From positions 868,001 through 932,000 of the forward strand of contig CAVYTB010000013.1 of assembly GCA_963771295.1 (NCBI GenBank): 64,000 nt of DNA, in the 5' to 3' direction. Below the pieces are notes generated by a model, which saw nothing but the letters and a program-made list of their open reading frames with translations, searched no databases and had not been told where the DNA came from. The position numbers were made by a program, and so were the translations under genes. Source of the stretch: Acidiferrum sp963771295 (GTDB taxonomy: Bacteria; Acidobacteriota; Terriglobia; Acidiferrales; UBA7541). This document shows positions 39,266-48,471 of the stretch, in pieces; positions within the stretch are counted from its first letter, which is position 1; each line of letters starts with the position of its first letter.

Positions 39266-40723
39266 CTACTTCTTGGCTTTCTTTTTGGCGGCGGCGGCTT
39301 TCATGCCAGCCTGAAACTTTTCTTTGGCGGCACGCTTAGCGCTGGCGGCCGCCTGCTTGGACGGAGGGGCTGGCGGCGCGGCGGGTTTCTCCGCAGGCTT
39401 GGCCGGCTTCTTCTCTTTTTCCTTTTTCTTGGGAGGCTCTTTGATGCCGGAAAGCTTGCGCAAGATTTTTTCGCGTTCTTCGGGAGTCTTGCCGCGGCCG
39501 TTTAGCTGAGCGGCGAAAACGTCTTCGAGAACCTGATCGAATTTGGGACTGCGGGGCATGCCCAGCGCTTCCAGTTCGTTGGTGACCGCAGGAAGTGCGA
39601 TGCGGATGGGGCGCCACTTGTGCAGATACGCTTTCAGCTTGGAAACGGCAGCGGACTTATTGGATTCCGCCAGGATGTACGCCATGTATTCCATGGGCAA
39701 TTTCTCGATGAAGTGATACGCATCGATTGGACTATTCGTTTTCTTGCCAGTGAGTTCCTTCTCCGCGGCGGCCACTTTTTCCGGGAAGTTCTCCAGCGTC
39801 TCAATTTCCGCGGCGCGGAAACCCAGCTTGGAGAGCACACTACCCATCTCGCGGTCTTTCATCCGGCCAAGAATTGCCAGCATCATGGGGCTGGCCAAGC
39901 GCGGCCGGAATCCGGCCATGAATAGATCGTCGCGAACCTTGATGAGCCGCGAAATGGCTTCGTAGTCGGGATGTTTCTTGGCCAGCAGCGGGTGCACCCG
40001 TTCGAGGAGATGGTGCTGCTCCCATTCCTTGAGAATCAGGTGGGGACGTTCTTCCTTGGCAAGGGCGCGCAATTCCTCTCCGGCATCTTCCGGCGGGATG
40101 GTGGTCTGCAATTCCCTTTCGATGGCCAGATTGAACCATTCCTGAGTACGAGATTCGAGCTGGTAGCCCATGCGAGCGGCGAAGCGAAGTGCGCGCAATA
40201 GACGAACCGGCTGATTCGTGAAGGCATGAATGATGAGCGCGCGAACTTCTCCGTGCTCGATATCCGACAAGCCATTGGTGGGATCCAGCAGCAAACCGCG
40301 CGACGCTGGATTGAGAGAGATGGCAATCGCGTTCAGAGAAAAGTCGCGACGGCGCAAATCCTCCATGATGGAGGACCAGCGAATTTCCGGACGAGTACCC
40401 GGGCGGACGTAGTGGTCATCACGAGCCGCGGAAAGGCTGCCCTCACAATCGCCGGCGAACAGCAACTCGACGTGGCGATGTTTTTCGTCCTCGATGAGGA
40501 CTTTGGCGCCGCCTTTTTCCAGTTCGCGCGTCATCTTCGAGGGATTGCCTTCTACGGTGAAGTCCAGATCGCGCAGCGTGGCGCCAGTGATGAGATCGCG
40601 GACCGTGCCTCCAGTGAGATAGACGTTGAAGCCCATGGCCGCGGCGAGTTCCTGAACGCGCAGCATGGCCGCACGTTGTTCAGGGGTGAGCCTGCTCTCG
40701 AGTAAAAAAATATAATCGGGCAT
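39266..40723 (-). CDS. CCA tRNA nucleotidyltransferase / poly(A) polymerase family protein
   Basis: A 485-residue class II nucleotidyltransferase. The head has VYLTGGTVRDLITGATLRDL with DFTVEG (GGxVRD...DxD catalytic box), then DLRRRDFSLNAIAISL and ALRFAARMGYQLESRTQEWF. A long helical body follows. The last 80 residues are a Lys/Ala/Pro tail (PPKKKEKEKKPAKPAEKPAA onwards) likely to be disordered and RNA-binding. CCA-adding and poly(A) functions cannot be separated by eye. Start ATG MPDYIFLLESRLTPEQ. It lies between dnaE and xerD, all on the minus strand. Confidence 0.9.
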   Translation of the reverse strand: MPDYIFLLESRLTPEQRAAMLRVQELAAAMGFNVYLTGGTVRDLITGATLRDLDFTVEGNPSKMTRELEKGGAKVLIEDEKHRHVELLFAGDCEGSLSAARDDHYVRPGTRPEIRWSSIMEDLRRRDFSLNAIAISLNPASRGLLLDPTNGLSDIEHGEVRALIIHAFTNQPVRLLRALRFAARMGYQLESRTQEWFNLAIERELQTTIPPEDAGEELRALAKEERPHLILKEWEQHHLLERVHPLLAKKHPDYEAISRLIKVRDDLFMAGFRPRLASPMMLAILGRMKDREMGSVLSKLGFRAAEIETLENFPEKVAAAEKELTGKKTNSPIDAYHFIEKLPMEYMAYILAESNKSAAVSKLKAYLHKWRPIRIALPAVTNELEALGMPRSPKFDQVLEDVFAAQLNGRGKTPEEREKILRKLSGIKEPPKKKEKEKKPAKPAEKPAAPPAPPSKQAAASAKRAAKEKFQAGMKAAAAKKKAKK

Positions 40724-40791
40724 TGCACTCCTTCCGATTCAGGGTGTGGTCCCTTGGGACGTGGCACCCGCGATACCAAACTGCCCGCACG

Positions 40792-41691
40792 CTAAGCGCG
40801 CGGGTGATGAGCCTTGTAAATCTGTTTCAACCGCTCCTCCACGACGTGGGTATAGATTTGCGTCGTGGAAATATCGGAATGCCCCAGCATCAGTTGGACG
40901 GAGCGCAAATCGGCGCCGCGTTCCAGCAGATGGGTGGCAAAACTGTGCCGCAACATGTGCGGCGTAAGAGAAGAGCGCAGGCCTGCTTTGCGTCCATAGG
41001 CAGAGAGAATCTTCCAGACGCCAACGCGGCTGAGCGGAGCGCCGCGGCGATTGATGAACAGCGTAGTGGCCAGGGCCTGCCTGCCCTTGCCAATCAACTT
41101 GGGGCGCGCGTCGCGCAGATAGCGCTCGACCAAGGCGAGGGCCTTCTTGCCGATGGGGACGATGCGTTCCTTGTCGCCTTTGCCGATGCAGCGCACGCAG
41201 CCGACCGCAGTATCGAGATCCATGACGCGCAGGGAGATCAGTTCGGAAACGCGCAGGCCGGTGGAATAGAGGACGTCGAGCATGGCGTGGTCGCGCAGGC
41301 CCAGCGGCGTCTTGTCGTCGGGCTGTGCCAGCAGGCGTTCGATTTCCTCCAGACGGAGATAGCCGGGGAGGGAGCGGCGAATCTTTGGCGACTCAAGGTT
41401 GATGGAAGGATCGGTAGTGATGAGTTCCTGAAGCTGGGCGAAACGAAAGAAATTGCGCAGCGTGACCAGGTGACGCGCCACGGTGCGGCTTTCGAGCTTT
41501 TGACGGTACAGGCTGGCAAGGAATTCCACCAGATTGTCGCGCGAAGCGGATTCCAGCGTGAGTTTACGCTTCTTGGCAAAGTCGTCGAACTTCATCAGAT
41601 CGCGGCGGTAGGCCGTGACGGTGTTGGCAGACAGGCCGCGCTCCACTCGAACGTGGGTGAGAAATGCGGCGATGGTGGCAGAAATATCCAT
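40792..41691 (-). CDS. xerD: tyrosine recombinase XerC/XerD
   Basis: A 299-residue site-specific recombinase. N-terminal SAM-like domain (FLTHVRVERGLSANTVTAYR). Catalytic residues: Arg in STGLRVSELISLRVMDLD, Lys in IGKGDKERIVPIG, His-xx-Arg in TPHMLRHSFATHLLERGADL, His in LGHSDISTTQIYTHV, whose Tyr is the nucleophile. It resolves chromosome dimers at dif. All six catalytic positions are present, so it is expected to be active. Its ATG overlaps the murJ stop by one base. Confidence 0.94.
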   Translation of the reverse strand: MDISATIAAFLTHVRVERGLSANTVTAYRRDLMKFDDFAKKRKLTLESASRDNLVEFLASLYRQKLESRTVARHLVTLRNFFRFAQLQELITTDPSINLESPKIRRSLPGYLRLEEIERLLAQPDDKTPLGLRDHAMLDVLYSTGLRVSELISLRVMDLDTAVGCVRCIGKGDKERIVPIGKKALALVERYLRDARPKLIGKGRQALATTLFINRRGAPLSRVGVWKILSAYGRKAGLRSSLTPHMLRHSFATHLLERGADLRSVQLMLGHSDISTTQIYTHVVEERLKQIYKAHHPRA

Positions 41692-43292
41692 CAGGGTGCC
41701 GGGAATCCTTCTGCGGGCTCGCGCCGCATGGCAATGCCGTAAACTTCCTCAATCTCGGGGCAACGGAAGATCCAGGTCAGGCCGATGTACAACAGGGTTG
41801 CGCCGAGGATCAACGCAATGAAAACCACCAGTTGGGTGAAAAACGCGGAATGAATAGTGTTGTTGGCGTAGTGATTGGCCACCATACACGCCGCGCCCAT
41901 GATGCCGGAACAGACGGTAATCTTCCAGATGGAACGAAAGATTTCGGCGGAGCCGAGTGCGCCGTAGCGTAGACGGAAAATCAGGAACAGGGTAAAGAAA
42001 TCGAAGAGCGTGGCAAGGACGGTGGCAAGAGCGGGGCCGCCATTCTGAAAACGCTTGAAAAAGAATTCCAGAAAGACGATGTTCAGAACAATGTTCAAGA
42101 CAAAGGAAATGCACGCAACGATGACCGGCGTTTTGGTGTCGCGCGCGGAATAGAACGCCGGGACAATCAGCTTTACGCAAGCGAGCGCAGGTAGACCGAT
42201 GGCGTAGTAGAGCAGCGGGCGAGCGGTCAGGCGAGTGGATTCAGCGACGAATTGGCCGTGTTGGAACAGCATGCGAATGATGGGCTCGCGGAGAATCATC
42301 AATCCCACGGCCGCCGGAATGGTGATGTAGGCGACAATGCGAAGCGCGAAGGTGAAGGTGCGCTTCAGGCCCTCGTAATCATTGGCTGCGGCCTGGTGCG
42401 CCATCATCGGCAAAATAGCCGTGGCCACGGCAATTGCATAGCCACCGAGAACCAGTTCCATCACCCGGTCTGCGACGTACAACGCCGTCAGGCTGCCGCG
42501 CGGCATTCGGGGAGCGTTCACGAAAAACGTGTCGACGAAGAAATTGATCTGCGCGATGCCCAATCCGAAAAAGCGCGGAAACATCAGCCGTGCCACGCTG
42601 CGAATGCCGGAATGCGCAAAGGAAATGCCGAAGTCGAAACGCATGCCGCGTTTGACCAGTTGCGGAACCAGCACCAGGAACTGCAGCGCTCCTCCGACTA
42701 GCACGCCCACAGCGAGCGAAACCGCGGGGCGTTTGAAATAGTGCCAGACGAAGGCCGTGGAGAACAGGATGATGGTGAAATTCAGCACCACCGTGGTAGA
42801 AGCGGGGATCGCAAAGTGATGAAAACTGTTCAGAATACCCATGCCGAGCGCGGTGAGGCCTAGGAAGAACAGATAGGGGAAGATGATGCGGTTCAAGGTG
42901 ATGGCTTCGTCCCAACTGGTGGCGTTGTCGCCAGTGAAGGTAAACGTCTGAATGACGGCCGGGGAGAAGATCATACCCAGTACGATGACCACGGCGAGCA
43001 CCAAGGCGACCGTCCAGAAGAGGCGATTGGCGAAGGCCCAGAGTTCTTCGGAAGAGCGGTCGCGCATGTAGGTGGTGAACACCGGGATGAAGGAGGCGGC
43101 GACCGTGCCTTCACCTACTAAGCGCCTGAAAAGGTTGGGGATACGGTACGCAAGCACGAAGGAGTCGGCGGAGAGGGTGGTGCCTAAAAGCAAGGTAATG
43201 CGTTGGTCTCGAACGTAGCCGAGGACACGGCTGACGATGGTGACCAAGGAGATGATCGATGCGGATTTAAGTATTTCCTTCTTTTCTGTCAA
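41691..43292 (-). CDS. murJ: lipid II flippase MurJ
   Basis: A 533-residue MviN/MurJ protein of about 14 helices moving lipid II across the inner membrane. The family start is SASIISLVTIVSRVLGYVRD, followed by FVLAYRIPNLFRRLVGEGTV and AASFIPVFTTYMRD. Cavity arginines are visible, and the central AQINFFVDTFFVNAPRMPRG fits. Start TTG 43292 (MTEKKEILKSAS); no ATG fits. Coupled to xerD. The peptidoglycan genes mpl and an S66 peptidase lie 5-7 kb away. Confidence 0.95.
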   Translation of the reverse strand: MTEKKEILKSASIISLVTIVSRVLGYVRDQRITLLLGTTLSADSFVLAYRIPNLFRRLVGEGTVAASFIPVFTTYMRDRSSEELWAFANRLFWTVALVLAVVIVLGMIFSPAVIQTFTFTGDNATSWDEAITLNRIIFPYLFFLGLTALGMGILNSFHHFAIPASTTVVLNFTIILFSTAFVWHYFKRPAVSLAVGVLVGGALQFLVLVPQLVKRGMRFDFGISFAHSGIRSVARLMFPRFFGLGIAQINFFVDTFFVNAPRMPRGSLTALYVADRVMELVLGGYAIAVATAILPMMAHQAAANDYEGLKRTFTFALRIVAYITIPAAVGLMILREPIIRMLFQHGQFVAESTRLTARPLLYYAIGLPALACVKLIVPAFYSARDTKTPVIVACISFVLNIVLNIVFLEFFFKRFQNGGPALATVLATLFDFFTLFLIFRLRYGALGSAEIFRSIWKITVCSGIMGAACMVANHYANNTIHSAFFTQLVVFIALILGATLLYIGLTWIFRCPEIEEVYGIAMRREPAEGFPAP

Positions 43293-43334
43293 AGGAAAGG
43301 CTCTCTGGGACCTAACCCCAGTAATAACAATGAG

Positions 43335-43364
43335 TTGACAGGCAAAACTTGATTAACATAACAT
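43335..43364 (+). promoter_or_regulatory. promoter of the gene at 43379
   Basis: TTGACA (43335-43340), 18-base spacer, TAACAT (43359-43364). The start point would be near 43371, which excludes the TTG at 43349 as the initiation codon and points to GTG 43379. Confidence 0.65.
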
Positions 43365-43378
43365 ACCCTGGCACCGCT

Positions 43379-43918
43379 GTGCAATCCTTTGCTTACGGTA
43401 CATCAAAAAAAACGGATGCGCGCCATTTGAAATCCCGGCCACCAGCCTCGACGCACAAAAAAGTCGTGGTGGAATTCCTCGACCGCAAGTCTCTGCGCGG
43501 GTTCATGAATCCCACGAGAATTGGGCAATCCCCTGTCTTGGACGTGCTCACGCCCGAAGGCGAGCACCAGGAAATTCCCCACGAAAAGGTGCGCGCGATT
43601 TACTTTGTGCGGGATTTGGCGGTGGAGTTCGAGCCGGAGAGGACCGCGTTTCTGAGCCGGCCGAAGCTGGATGGTTTGTGGGTGAAGCTTCGCTTCCGCG
43701 ACGGAGAAACGCTAGAAGGGGTCGTCCCGAACGACCTGTTGGCGCTGATGGAAAATGGACTGCAGCTGACCCCGCCCGACTTTAATTCGAACACTGACCG
43801 GATTTATGTGCCGCGAAGCGCGCTGACCGAGTTGATGGTCATGGGAGTGGTGGGAATCGCGCGGCGAAAACCTGCCGCCGCCGCGGCCGCAGCTCAGCCA
43901 CGCCTATTCAACGAATAG
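43379..43918 (+). CDS. conserved hypothetical protein, 179 residues
   Basis: GTG 43379 is chosen because the promoter at 43335-43364 implies transcription begins around 43371. The protein has a basic N-terminus, a beta-rich module KKVVVEFLDRKSLRGFMNPT, the segment HEKVRAIYFVRDLAVEFEPE, a second similar module VKLRFRDGETLEGVVPNDLL and a C-terminal YVPRSALTELMVMGVVGIAR. The two 'V.FRDG..L.G.V' modules look like an internal duplication of an Sm-like or small beta-barrel fold. An Ala-rich tail follows. Function unknown. It precedes lpxD by 132 bases. Confidence 0.7.
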   Translation: MQSFAYGTSKKTDARHLKSRPPASTHKKVVVEFLDRKSLRGFMNPTRIGQSPVLDVLTPEGEHQEIPHEKVRAIYFVRDLAVEFEPERTAFLSRPKLDGLWVKLRFRDGETLEGVVPNDLLALMENGLQLTPPDFNSNTDRIYVPRSALTELMVMGVVGIARRKPAAAAAAAQPRLFNE

Positions 43919-44050
43919 CGGCAACACGCCGCGATTCCCGATTGCAATCTGCCGAACTGAAAATGTGCTCGCCTGGCGGGTCCTGTACTTCACAGATTGC
44001 GGTGTGCGAGACTCACAGGTCAGGCATGGTGTGTTGGAGGGAGCGAGCCC

Positions 44051-45088
44051 ATGAAGCTGCAGGAAGTGGCGCAAAAACTGGGATGCCGGCTGGAAGGCGA
44101 TGGAAGCGTGGAAATCACGGGCGTGGCTGGCATCGATCACGCCACGGCGGGGCAGTTGACATTTCTGGCGAACCGCCGTTATTCGCCAATGCTTAAGAGC
44201 ACGTCTGCGAGCGCGGTGTTGCTAGAAGATGGCGTGACGGTGGAACGCGAGACGCCGGGCAAACCGTTGGCAGCGCTGCGAACAGCAAATCCTTACCTGG
44301 CGTTTGCGCTGGCGATCGAATTGTTCTACCAGGCGGCGAGCTACGCGCCGGGGATTCACGGCACAGCGGTGATTGCGAAAACGGCGAAGGTCGGCAAGGG
44401 AGCGCACATTGGGCCGTACTGTTTCGTGGATGAGGACGTCGAGATTGGCGAACAATCGGTGCTGCACAGCTTCGTAACTATTTATCGCGGCGCGAAAATT
44501 GGCGCGCAGTTTTTTGCTCACGCGCATGCGGTGGTGCGCGAGTATTGCCAGATCGGCGACCGCGTGATTTTGCAGAATGGCGTGGTGATTGGCGGCGATG
44601 GGCTGGGATTTGCCAAGCGTAACGACGGCACGTGGCACAAAATGGCGCAATCGGGGCCGACCGTTTTGGAGGACGACGTGGAGGTGCAAGCAAACGCATG
44701 CATCGATCGCGCCACGGTGGGAGAGACACGCATCGGACGCGGGACGAAGATCGACGACCTGGTGCTGATCGGCCACGCTTCGCAAGTTGGATCCAACGCG
44801 ATGCTGTGCGGGCAAGTTGGGCTGGCGGGGTCCACACACGTCGGGAATAACTGCATTTTGGCGGGTCAGGTCGGCACCGCGGGACACTTGACGATTGGCG
44901 ATGGCACGGTAATCACCGCACAGAGTGGCGTGCCCAATGACGTGCCGGCGAAGGCGCTGTACTCGGGATACCCCGCTGTGCCGAACCGCGAATGGCTAAA
45001 GATGATGGCGGCGCTGAACCGCTTGCCAGAACTGCAGAAGAGAGTGGCGCAACTTGAGGCGGAACTGGCGGAGAAGAAAGGGACCTGA
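44051..45088 (+). CDS. lpxD: UDP-3-O-(3-hydroxyacyl)glucosamine N-acyltransferase
   Basis: A 345-residue acyltransferase of lipid A synthesis. N-terminal uridine-binding domain (MKLQEVAQKLGCRLEGDGSV, FLANRRYSPMLKSTSASAVL), then a left-handed beta-helix of hexapeptide repeats (IGPYCFVDEDVEIGEQSVLH onwards) with the catalytic His region DLVLIGHASQVGSNAMLCGQ, and a C-terminal helix. ATG 44051 has GGAGGGAG 7-14 bases upstream; an in-frame start 54 bases earlier is less likely. It shows a Gram-negative outer membrane with lipid A. No other lpx gene is in the window. Confidence 0.95.
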   Translation: MKLQEVAQKLGCRLEGDGSVEITGVAGIDHATAGQLTFLANRRYSPMLKSTSASAVLLEDGVTVERETPGKPLAALRTANPYLAFALAIELFYQAASYAPGIHGTAVIAKTAKVGKGAHIGPYCFVDEDVEIGEQSVLHSFVTIYRGAKIGAQFFAHAHAVVREYCQIGDRVILQNGVVIGGDGLGFAKRNDGTWHKMAQSGPTVLEDDVEVQANACIDRATVGETRIGRGTKIDDLVLIGHASQVGSNAMLCGQVGLAGSTHVGNNCILAGQVGTAGHLTIGDGTVITAQSGVPNDVPAKALYSGYPAVPNREWLKMMAALNRLPELQKRVAQLEAELAEKKGT

Positions 45089-45143
45089 ATATAGAAAGGT
45101 TTTTCCAGTCCCCCTATTTGCATTTCCTTGTCACTGCGCGAAC

Positions 45144-45175
45144 AGCAGATCTCTCGCTGCGCTCGGGATGACAAC
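45144..45175. repeat. fragment of dispersed GCAGATCTCTCGCTGCGCTCGG repeat
   Basis: GCAGATCTCTCGCTGCGCTC then GGGATGACAAC; same as the right arm of the inverted repeat at 50925-51016. Confidence 0.55.
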
Positions 45176-45233
45176 AATAGCTGGCCGAACCGGCGACACA
45201 AAAAACAGAAATTCGTGGGTCGAAAAGCCGAAC

Positions 45234-45965
45234 TCAGGCGGCGCCTGGAAAACCTTGGGGGCGCTGGTCGGGCGGGAGGCCGGCGGCAAGTTCGTCGTGG
45301 AGGCGCTGGTTTAGATCTTCGCGCTGCTCAAATGTGTATTGCGTGGCATCGATCGGATCGAGAAACTCCACAAGAATGTCGCCAGGAGCGATTTTCAGTT
45401 TACGTTTTTCCATGATGCGGTGAGCATTCGAGCACGCCACCGGCACAATCGGCACGCCTGCTTTGATCGCCATCACCGCAGTTCCCTTTTTCAATTCCTG
45501 CAGACGGCCGTTAGGGCTGCGCGTTCCCTCGGGATAAATCAAGAAGGATTGCCCATCGCGCAGAGCTTGCGTGGCTTTTTCCAGGCTGATGATCGCGGAA
45601 TCGCGATCGTGGCGATCGACAGGAATGAAATTCGCGAGATGGAAGGCTTGCCCAACGATCGGCCATTCGAAAAGCGAACGTTTCAAGAGAATCGCGATGC
45701 GCCTGGGAATGGCCCACACCACCGCAGGAGCGTCGGCGGAACTGGTGTGGTTAGCAGCAAAAATGACGGTACCTTTGGGAATGCGTTCGGTGCCTTTGAC
45801 GTGCACGCGCACGCCTACGCATCGCACGAAAAACATGACCCCTTTGACCCCAGCCCAGTAAAGCGGATCAACGTGCCGGGTGACGAGGGTATAGATGAGC
45901 AGCGGCGGTCCCAGAATCAGGATGTACAAGCTCAGAAAAACACAGATAAAGGCGGCGCGAAGCAT
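45234..45965 (-). CDS. plsC: 1-acyl-sn-glycerol-3-phosphate acyltransferase (PlsC family)
   Basis: A 243-residue membrane enzyme making phosphatidic acid. N-terminal helix MLRAAFICVFLSLYILILGP, catalytic HxxxxD in FAANHTSSADAPAVVWAIPR, glycerophosphate site FLIYPEGTRSPNGRLQELKK, and block IV GVPIVPVACSNAHR. ATG 45965 is preferred. A TTG at 46055 would add 30 residues without a conserved pattern, but it overlaps the upstream stop and cannot be excluded. Same strand as the ICMT-like gene; convergent with lpxD. Confidence 0.9.
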   Translation of the reverse strand: MLRAAFICVFLSLYILILGPPLLIYTLVTRHVDPLYWAGVKGVMFFVRCVGVRVHVKGTERIPKGTVIFAANHTSSADAPAVVWAIPRRIAILLKRSLFEWPIVGQAFHLANFIPVDRHDRDSAIISLEKATQALRDGQSFLIYPEGTRSPNGRLQELKKGTAVMAIKAGVPIVPVACSNAHRIMEKRKLKIAPGDILVEFLDPIDATQYTFEQREDLNQRLHDELAAGLPPDQRPQGFPGAA

Positions 45966-46051
45966 GGGCAAGAAAACTCTCTCGAATCCGGGACAGATGG
46001 TCAAGAGCAGTTTTGCGGTTCGGTGTTGCGCGGTGAACTGATGCGCACGGC

Positions 46052-46645
46052 TCAATAGATACCGGGAATCAGGCGTTTAGTGGATTTGCTGTACTCGGCG
46101 TATTCCGCGCCGAAGGCCTCGCGCAAGGCGATTTCTTCCACGTGAATGCGATACAGCAAAGCGACTGCGGTGGGCAGCATGACCACGGCGAAGGCAAACC
46201 AGTTGCGCGAATGCACGCCGATGGCAAAAAAGATGATCAGCAGTCCCAAATAAGAAGGGTGCCGAACAATCCTGTACAACCCGGAACGTTGCATGGTCTG
46301 GGATTCCCGGATGGCCACGTTGGAACTGAACGCTTTGCCCAGCGTCAGGATTGCGGTCCAGCGGACGGCCAGTCCGACGATCATCAGGCTATCGCTTAGC
46401 GGTTTCAGCCAGTGGGCGCCACCGAACATGTTGGGTGTTGAGCGGTCGGCGATCCATTCACACGCTGTAACCGCCGCAACGTTTGCAATCCACTGAAGCG
46501 CCAGCGTGCCGCGGTCGCGCACCGTGCCGCTGCTTCGCTTGGTTCGCGTAGCGACCCCAATCACGATTTCGGACGCCAGCCAGCCCCAAATTAGAATGCG
46601 CCACAGCGAAAAGAGATTCACGAACGCTCCAATCACTGGCAGCAA
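46052..46645 (-). CDS. isoprenylcysteine carboxyl methyltransferase (ICMT/PEMT)-like protein
   Basis: A 197-residue protein with about five helices. It carries the C-terminal signature of the ICMT/PEMT superfamily: YRIVRHPSYLGLLIIFFAIG, then RIHVEEIALREAFGAEYAEY and STKRLIPGIY ('RHPxYxG...EE..L...FG.EY..Y'). These enzymes methylate lipids or membrane-linked thiols using SAM. The bacterial substrate is unknown. It ends at the possible alternative start of plsC, so the two may be coupled. Confidence 0.85.
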   Translation of the reverse strand: MLPVIGAFVNLFSLWRILIWGWLASEIVIGVATRTKRSSGTVRDRGTLALQWIANVAAVTACEWIADRSTPNMFGGAHWLKPLSDSLMIVGLAVRWTAILTLGKAFSSNVAIRESQTMQRSGLYRIVRHPSYLGLLIIFFAIGVHSRNWFAFAVVMLPTAVALLYRIHVEEIALREAFGAEYAEYSKSTKRLIPGIY

Positions 46646-46659
46646 TCATACCCGGATTA

Positions 46660-48471
46660 TCAGTGGATTTTGGCAGTAACGGGTTCGGTAGTTCCATGAA
46701 GGATACCTTCGCGAATGCGCTTGGCGCGCTCGCTGGCGTGCGACGACTCGGCCACTTGATAAACCTTTTCGCGAACTTCTCCGATGTGCAGAGCTATATC
46801 CATTTCCTTATCGTCGCGTTTTACGTGCAGATGAAGTTGGTCACCGGATTTCTGCGAAGCCAACCAGCGTTCGGGACGCCGCGGCGCCTCGGAATTGTTC
46901 CAGCGAAGAATTTCATCGCCGACGCGCAACCCGGCTTTGGCCGCATCGCTGTCCGCATCTACGCCGCGAACAATCACCGGCCCGGTGGCCTCGCGTTCCA
47001 CGAAAAAACCTAGCACTGGGCGCGCGCTTTCATAGCTGTGAAGCTCGAGACCGCTGAGAGAAAGGACGGAAGCATAGGGCAAAGGCTCGACTCCGCCAAT
47101 ATATTTGTTGAAAAATTCTTCCAGGGAACCGCCGGTGACTTTTTCCGCGGTGAGGCGAACGTCCAACGAATCGCGGTAGAACTTCCCTTCCCTGGCAAAA
47201 TCAGCGTTCATGGCGCGCATCACGTCGTCGAGACTTTTCTGGTTGTCGGTGCGGTCGCGGATGAGGATATCGAGGAGCACGCCGAGGACCTGGCCCTTCT
47301 GATAGTAAGAGACGCTGCGCACAGGCTGGTTGTAGAGAGCGTATTTTTCAAGCCAGGCGTCGAGGCTGGATTGTTCGGCGCTTTGCCATTGCTCGGCGGG
47401 CCGCACTTCCAGATCGCTGATCTGACGGCTCAGATCCATATAGAATTCCTGGCGATTCCACAGGCCGGTGCGGACCAGCGCGTAAGAACCGTAAGTATTC
47501 GTGACGCCTTCTGCGAACCACAGCGCGCGGGTGTACATCTCCTTGGTGTAGTCGACAGGCTCGAGAGAAGCCGGACGAATGCGTTTGACGTTCCAGAGAT
47601 GAAAAAATTCGTGCGCGGACACGTTATTCAGAAACGCATCGGAAGGCGCGAAGATGGCCGTGGAGTTGGCGTGCTCCATGCCGCCGCCACCTCCCGCGGA
47701 GGCATTGCCGACGTGATAGATGAACGTGTAGTTGTTGTACGGCGCACCGTCCATCAGTTTCAGTTCGTAGCTGCAAATTTTGCGCAGCGCGTTTTCGACC
47801 TCGCGCTTGTGCCAGTTATCGCCATGGATGACGACGTGGATAGGAGGAGTCAGATCGTGAATGGTGAACTCCTCGAAGCGCGAAGCTTCGATGGGAGCGT
47901 CGGCGAGCGCGTCGTAGCTTGGCGCTTGTAATGTAAATTGCGCGACGCGGCTCACCGATTCCTGCGAAATGACATCGGAGGCGGCGACATTCCATCCGCC
48001 GGGTACGTCGCGAAGTTCGAGGCTGGTTTTTTCCGCTCTACGCTCAGGCACGTACAGCAGAATCATGGCGGGATTGACGAACGCGTGCTCTGAAGTGAGT
48101 TGCGTGCTGAACGGGCCAACATCGTCCCAAAACGTGGTGTAACGGACGGTGATGGTGCCCGAGCCCTTCACCCGCCAGGTGAGCTTATCCACCTTCTTGA
48201 TTTCGAGCGATTGCCCATTGGCGAAAGCGACGACTTCCTGAACGTGGCTGCTGAAATCGCGGATTTCATATAACGCGTTCCAGGCGGCCATCTGCAGAGT
48301 GAGTTGGTCCTTCACGTCGGGGACTTCCACGGTGACGTGAAAAAGATGCTGCTCGGGATGATCGAGGGAAACCGTGTAGTGAATGTCTGCTTTGGCGGGA
48401 GCGGCCGTTAGGAAGAGCAGGCACAGAATTGTGGCGGTCAAACCTGTGGATGAGCTTCGCAATACCTTATT
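46660..48471 (-). CDS. M61-family peptidase with PDZ domain
   Basis: A 603-residue exported protein. TTG 48471 overlaps the mpl stop (TTGA) and gives the signal peptide SSSTGLTATILCLLFLTAAP (ending AKA). An earlier ATG at 48534 would bury that signal behind 21 residues. The zinc site HEFFHLWNVKRIRP (HExxH) is near residue 300, with downstream Glu in LWFAEGVTNTYG. A C-terminal PDZ domain follows (GVDADSDAAKAGLRVGDEIL). M61 glycyl-aminopeptidases cleave Gly/Ala-linked substrates in the periplasm. Its coupling to mpl is suggestive of cell-wall turnover, but unproven. Confidence 0.9.
   Translation of the reverse strand, partial: NKVLRSSSTGLTATILCLLFLTAAPAKADIHYTVSLDHPEQHLFHVTVEVPDVKDQLTLQMAAWNALYEIRDFSSHVQEVVAFANGQSLEIKKVDKLTWRVKGSGTITVRYTTFWDDVGPFSTQLTSEHAFVNPAMILLYVPERRAEKTSLELRDVPGGWNVAASDVISQESVSRVAQFTLQAPSYDALADAPIEASRFEEFTIHDLTPPIHVVIHGDNWHKREVENALRKICSYELKLMDGAPYNNYTFIYHVGNASAGGGGGMEHANSTAIFAPSDAFLNNVSAHEFFHLWNVKRIRPASLEPVDYTKEMYTRALWFAEGVTNTYGSYALVRTGLWNRQEFYMDLSRQISDLEVRPAEQWQSAEQSSLDAWLEKYALYNQPVRSVSYYQKGQVLGVLLDILIRDRTDNQKSLDDVMRAMNADFAREGKFYRDSLDVRLTAEKVTGGSLEEFFNKYIGGVEPLPYASVLSLSGLELHSYESARPVLGFFVEREATGPVIVRGVDADSDAAKAGLRVGDEILRWNNSEAPRRPERWLASQKSGDQLHLHVKRDDKEMDIALHIGEVREKVYQVAESSHASERAKRIREGILHGTTEPVTAKIH

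Noticed and set aside
40792..41691. XerD-type recombinase considered as integrase of a mobile element.
   Set aside because: It is embedded between murJ and the nucleotidyltransferase, coupled to murJ, with full XerC/D motifs, so it is a housekeeping recombinase.
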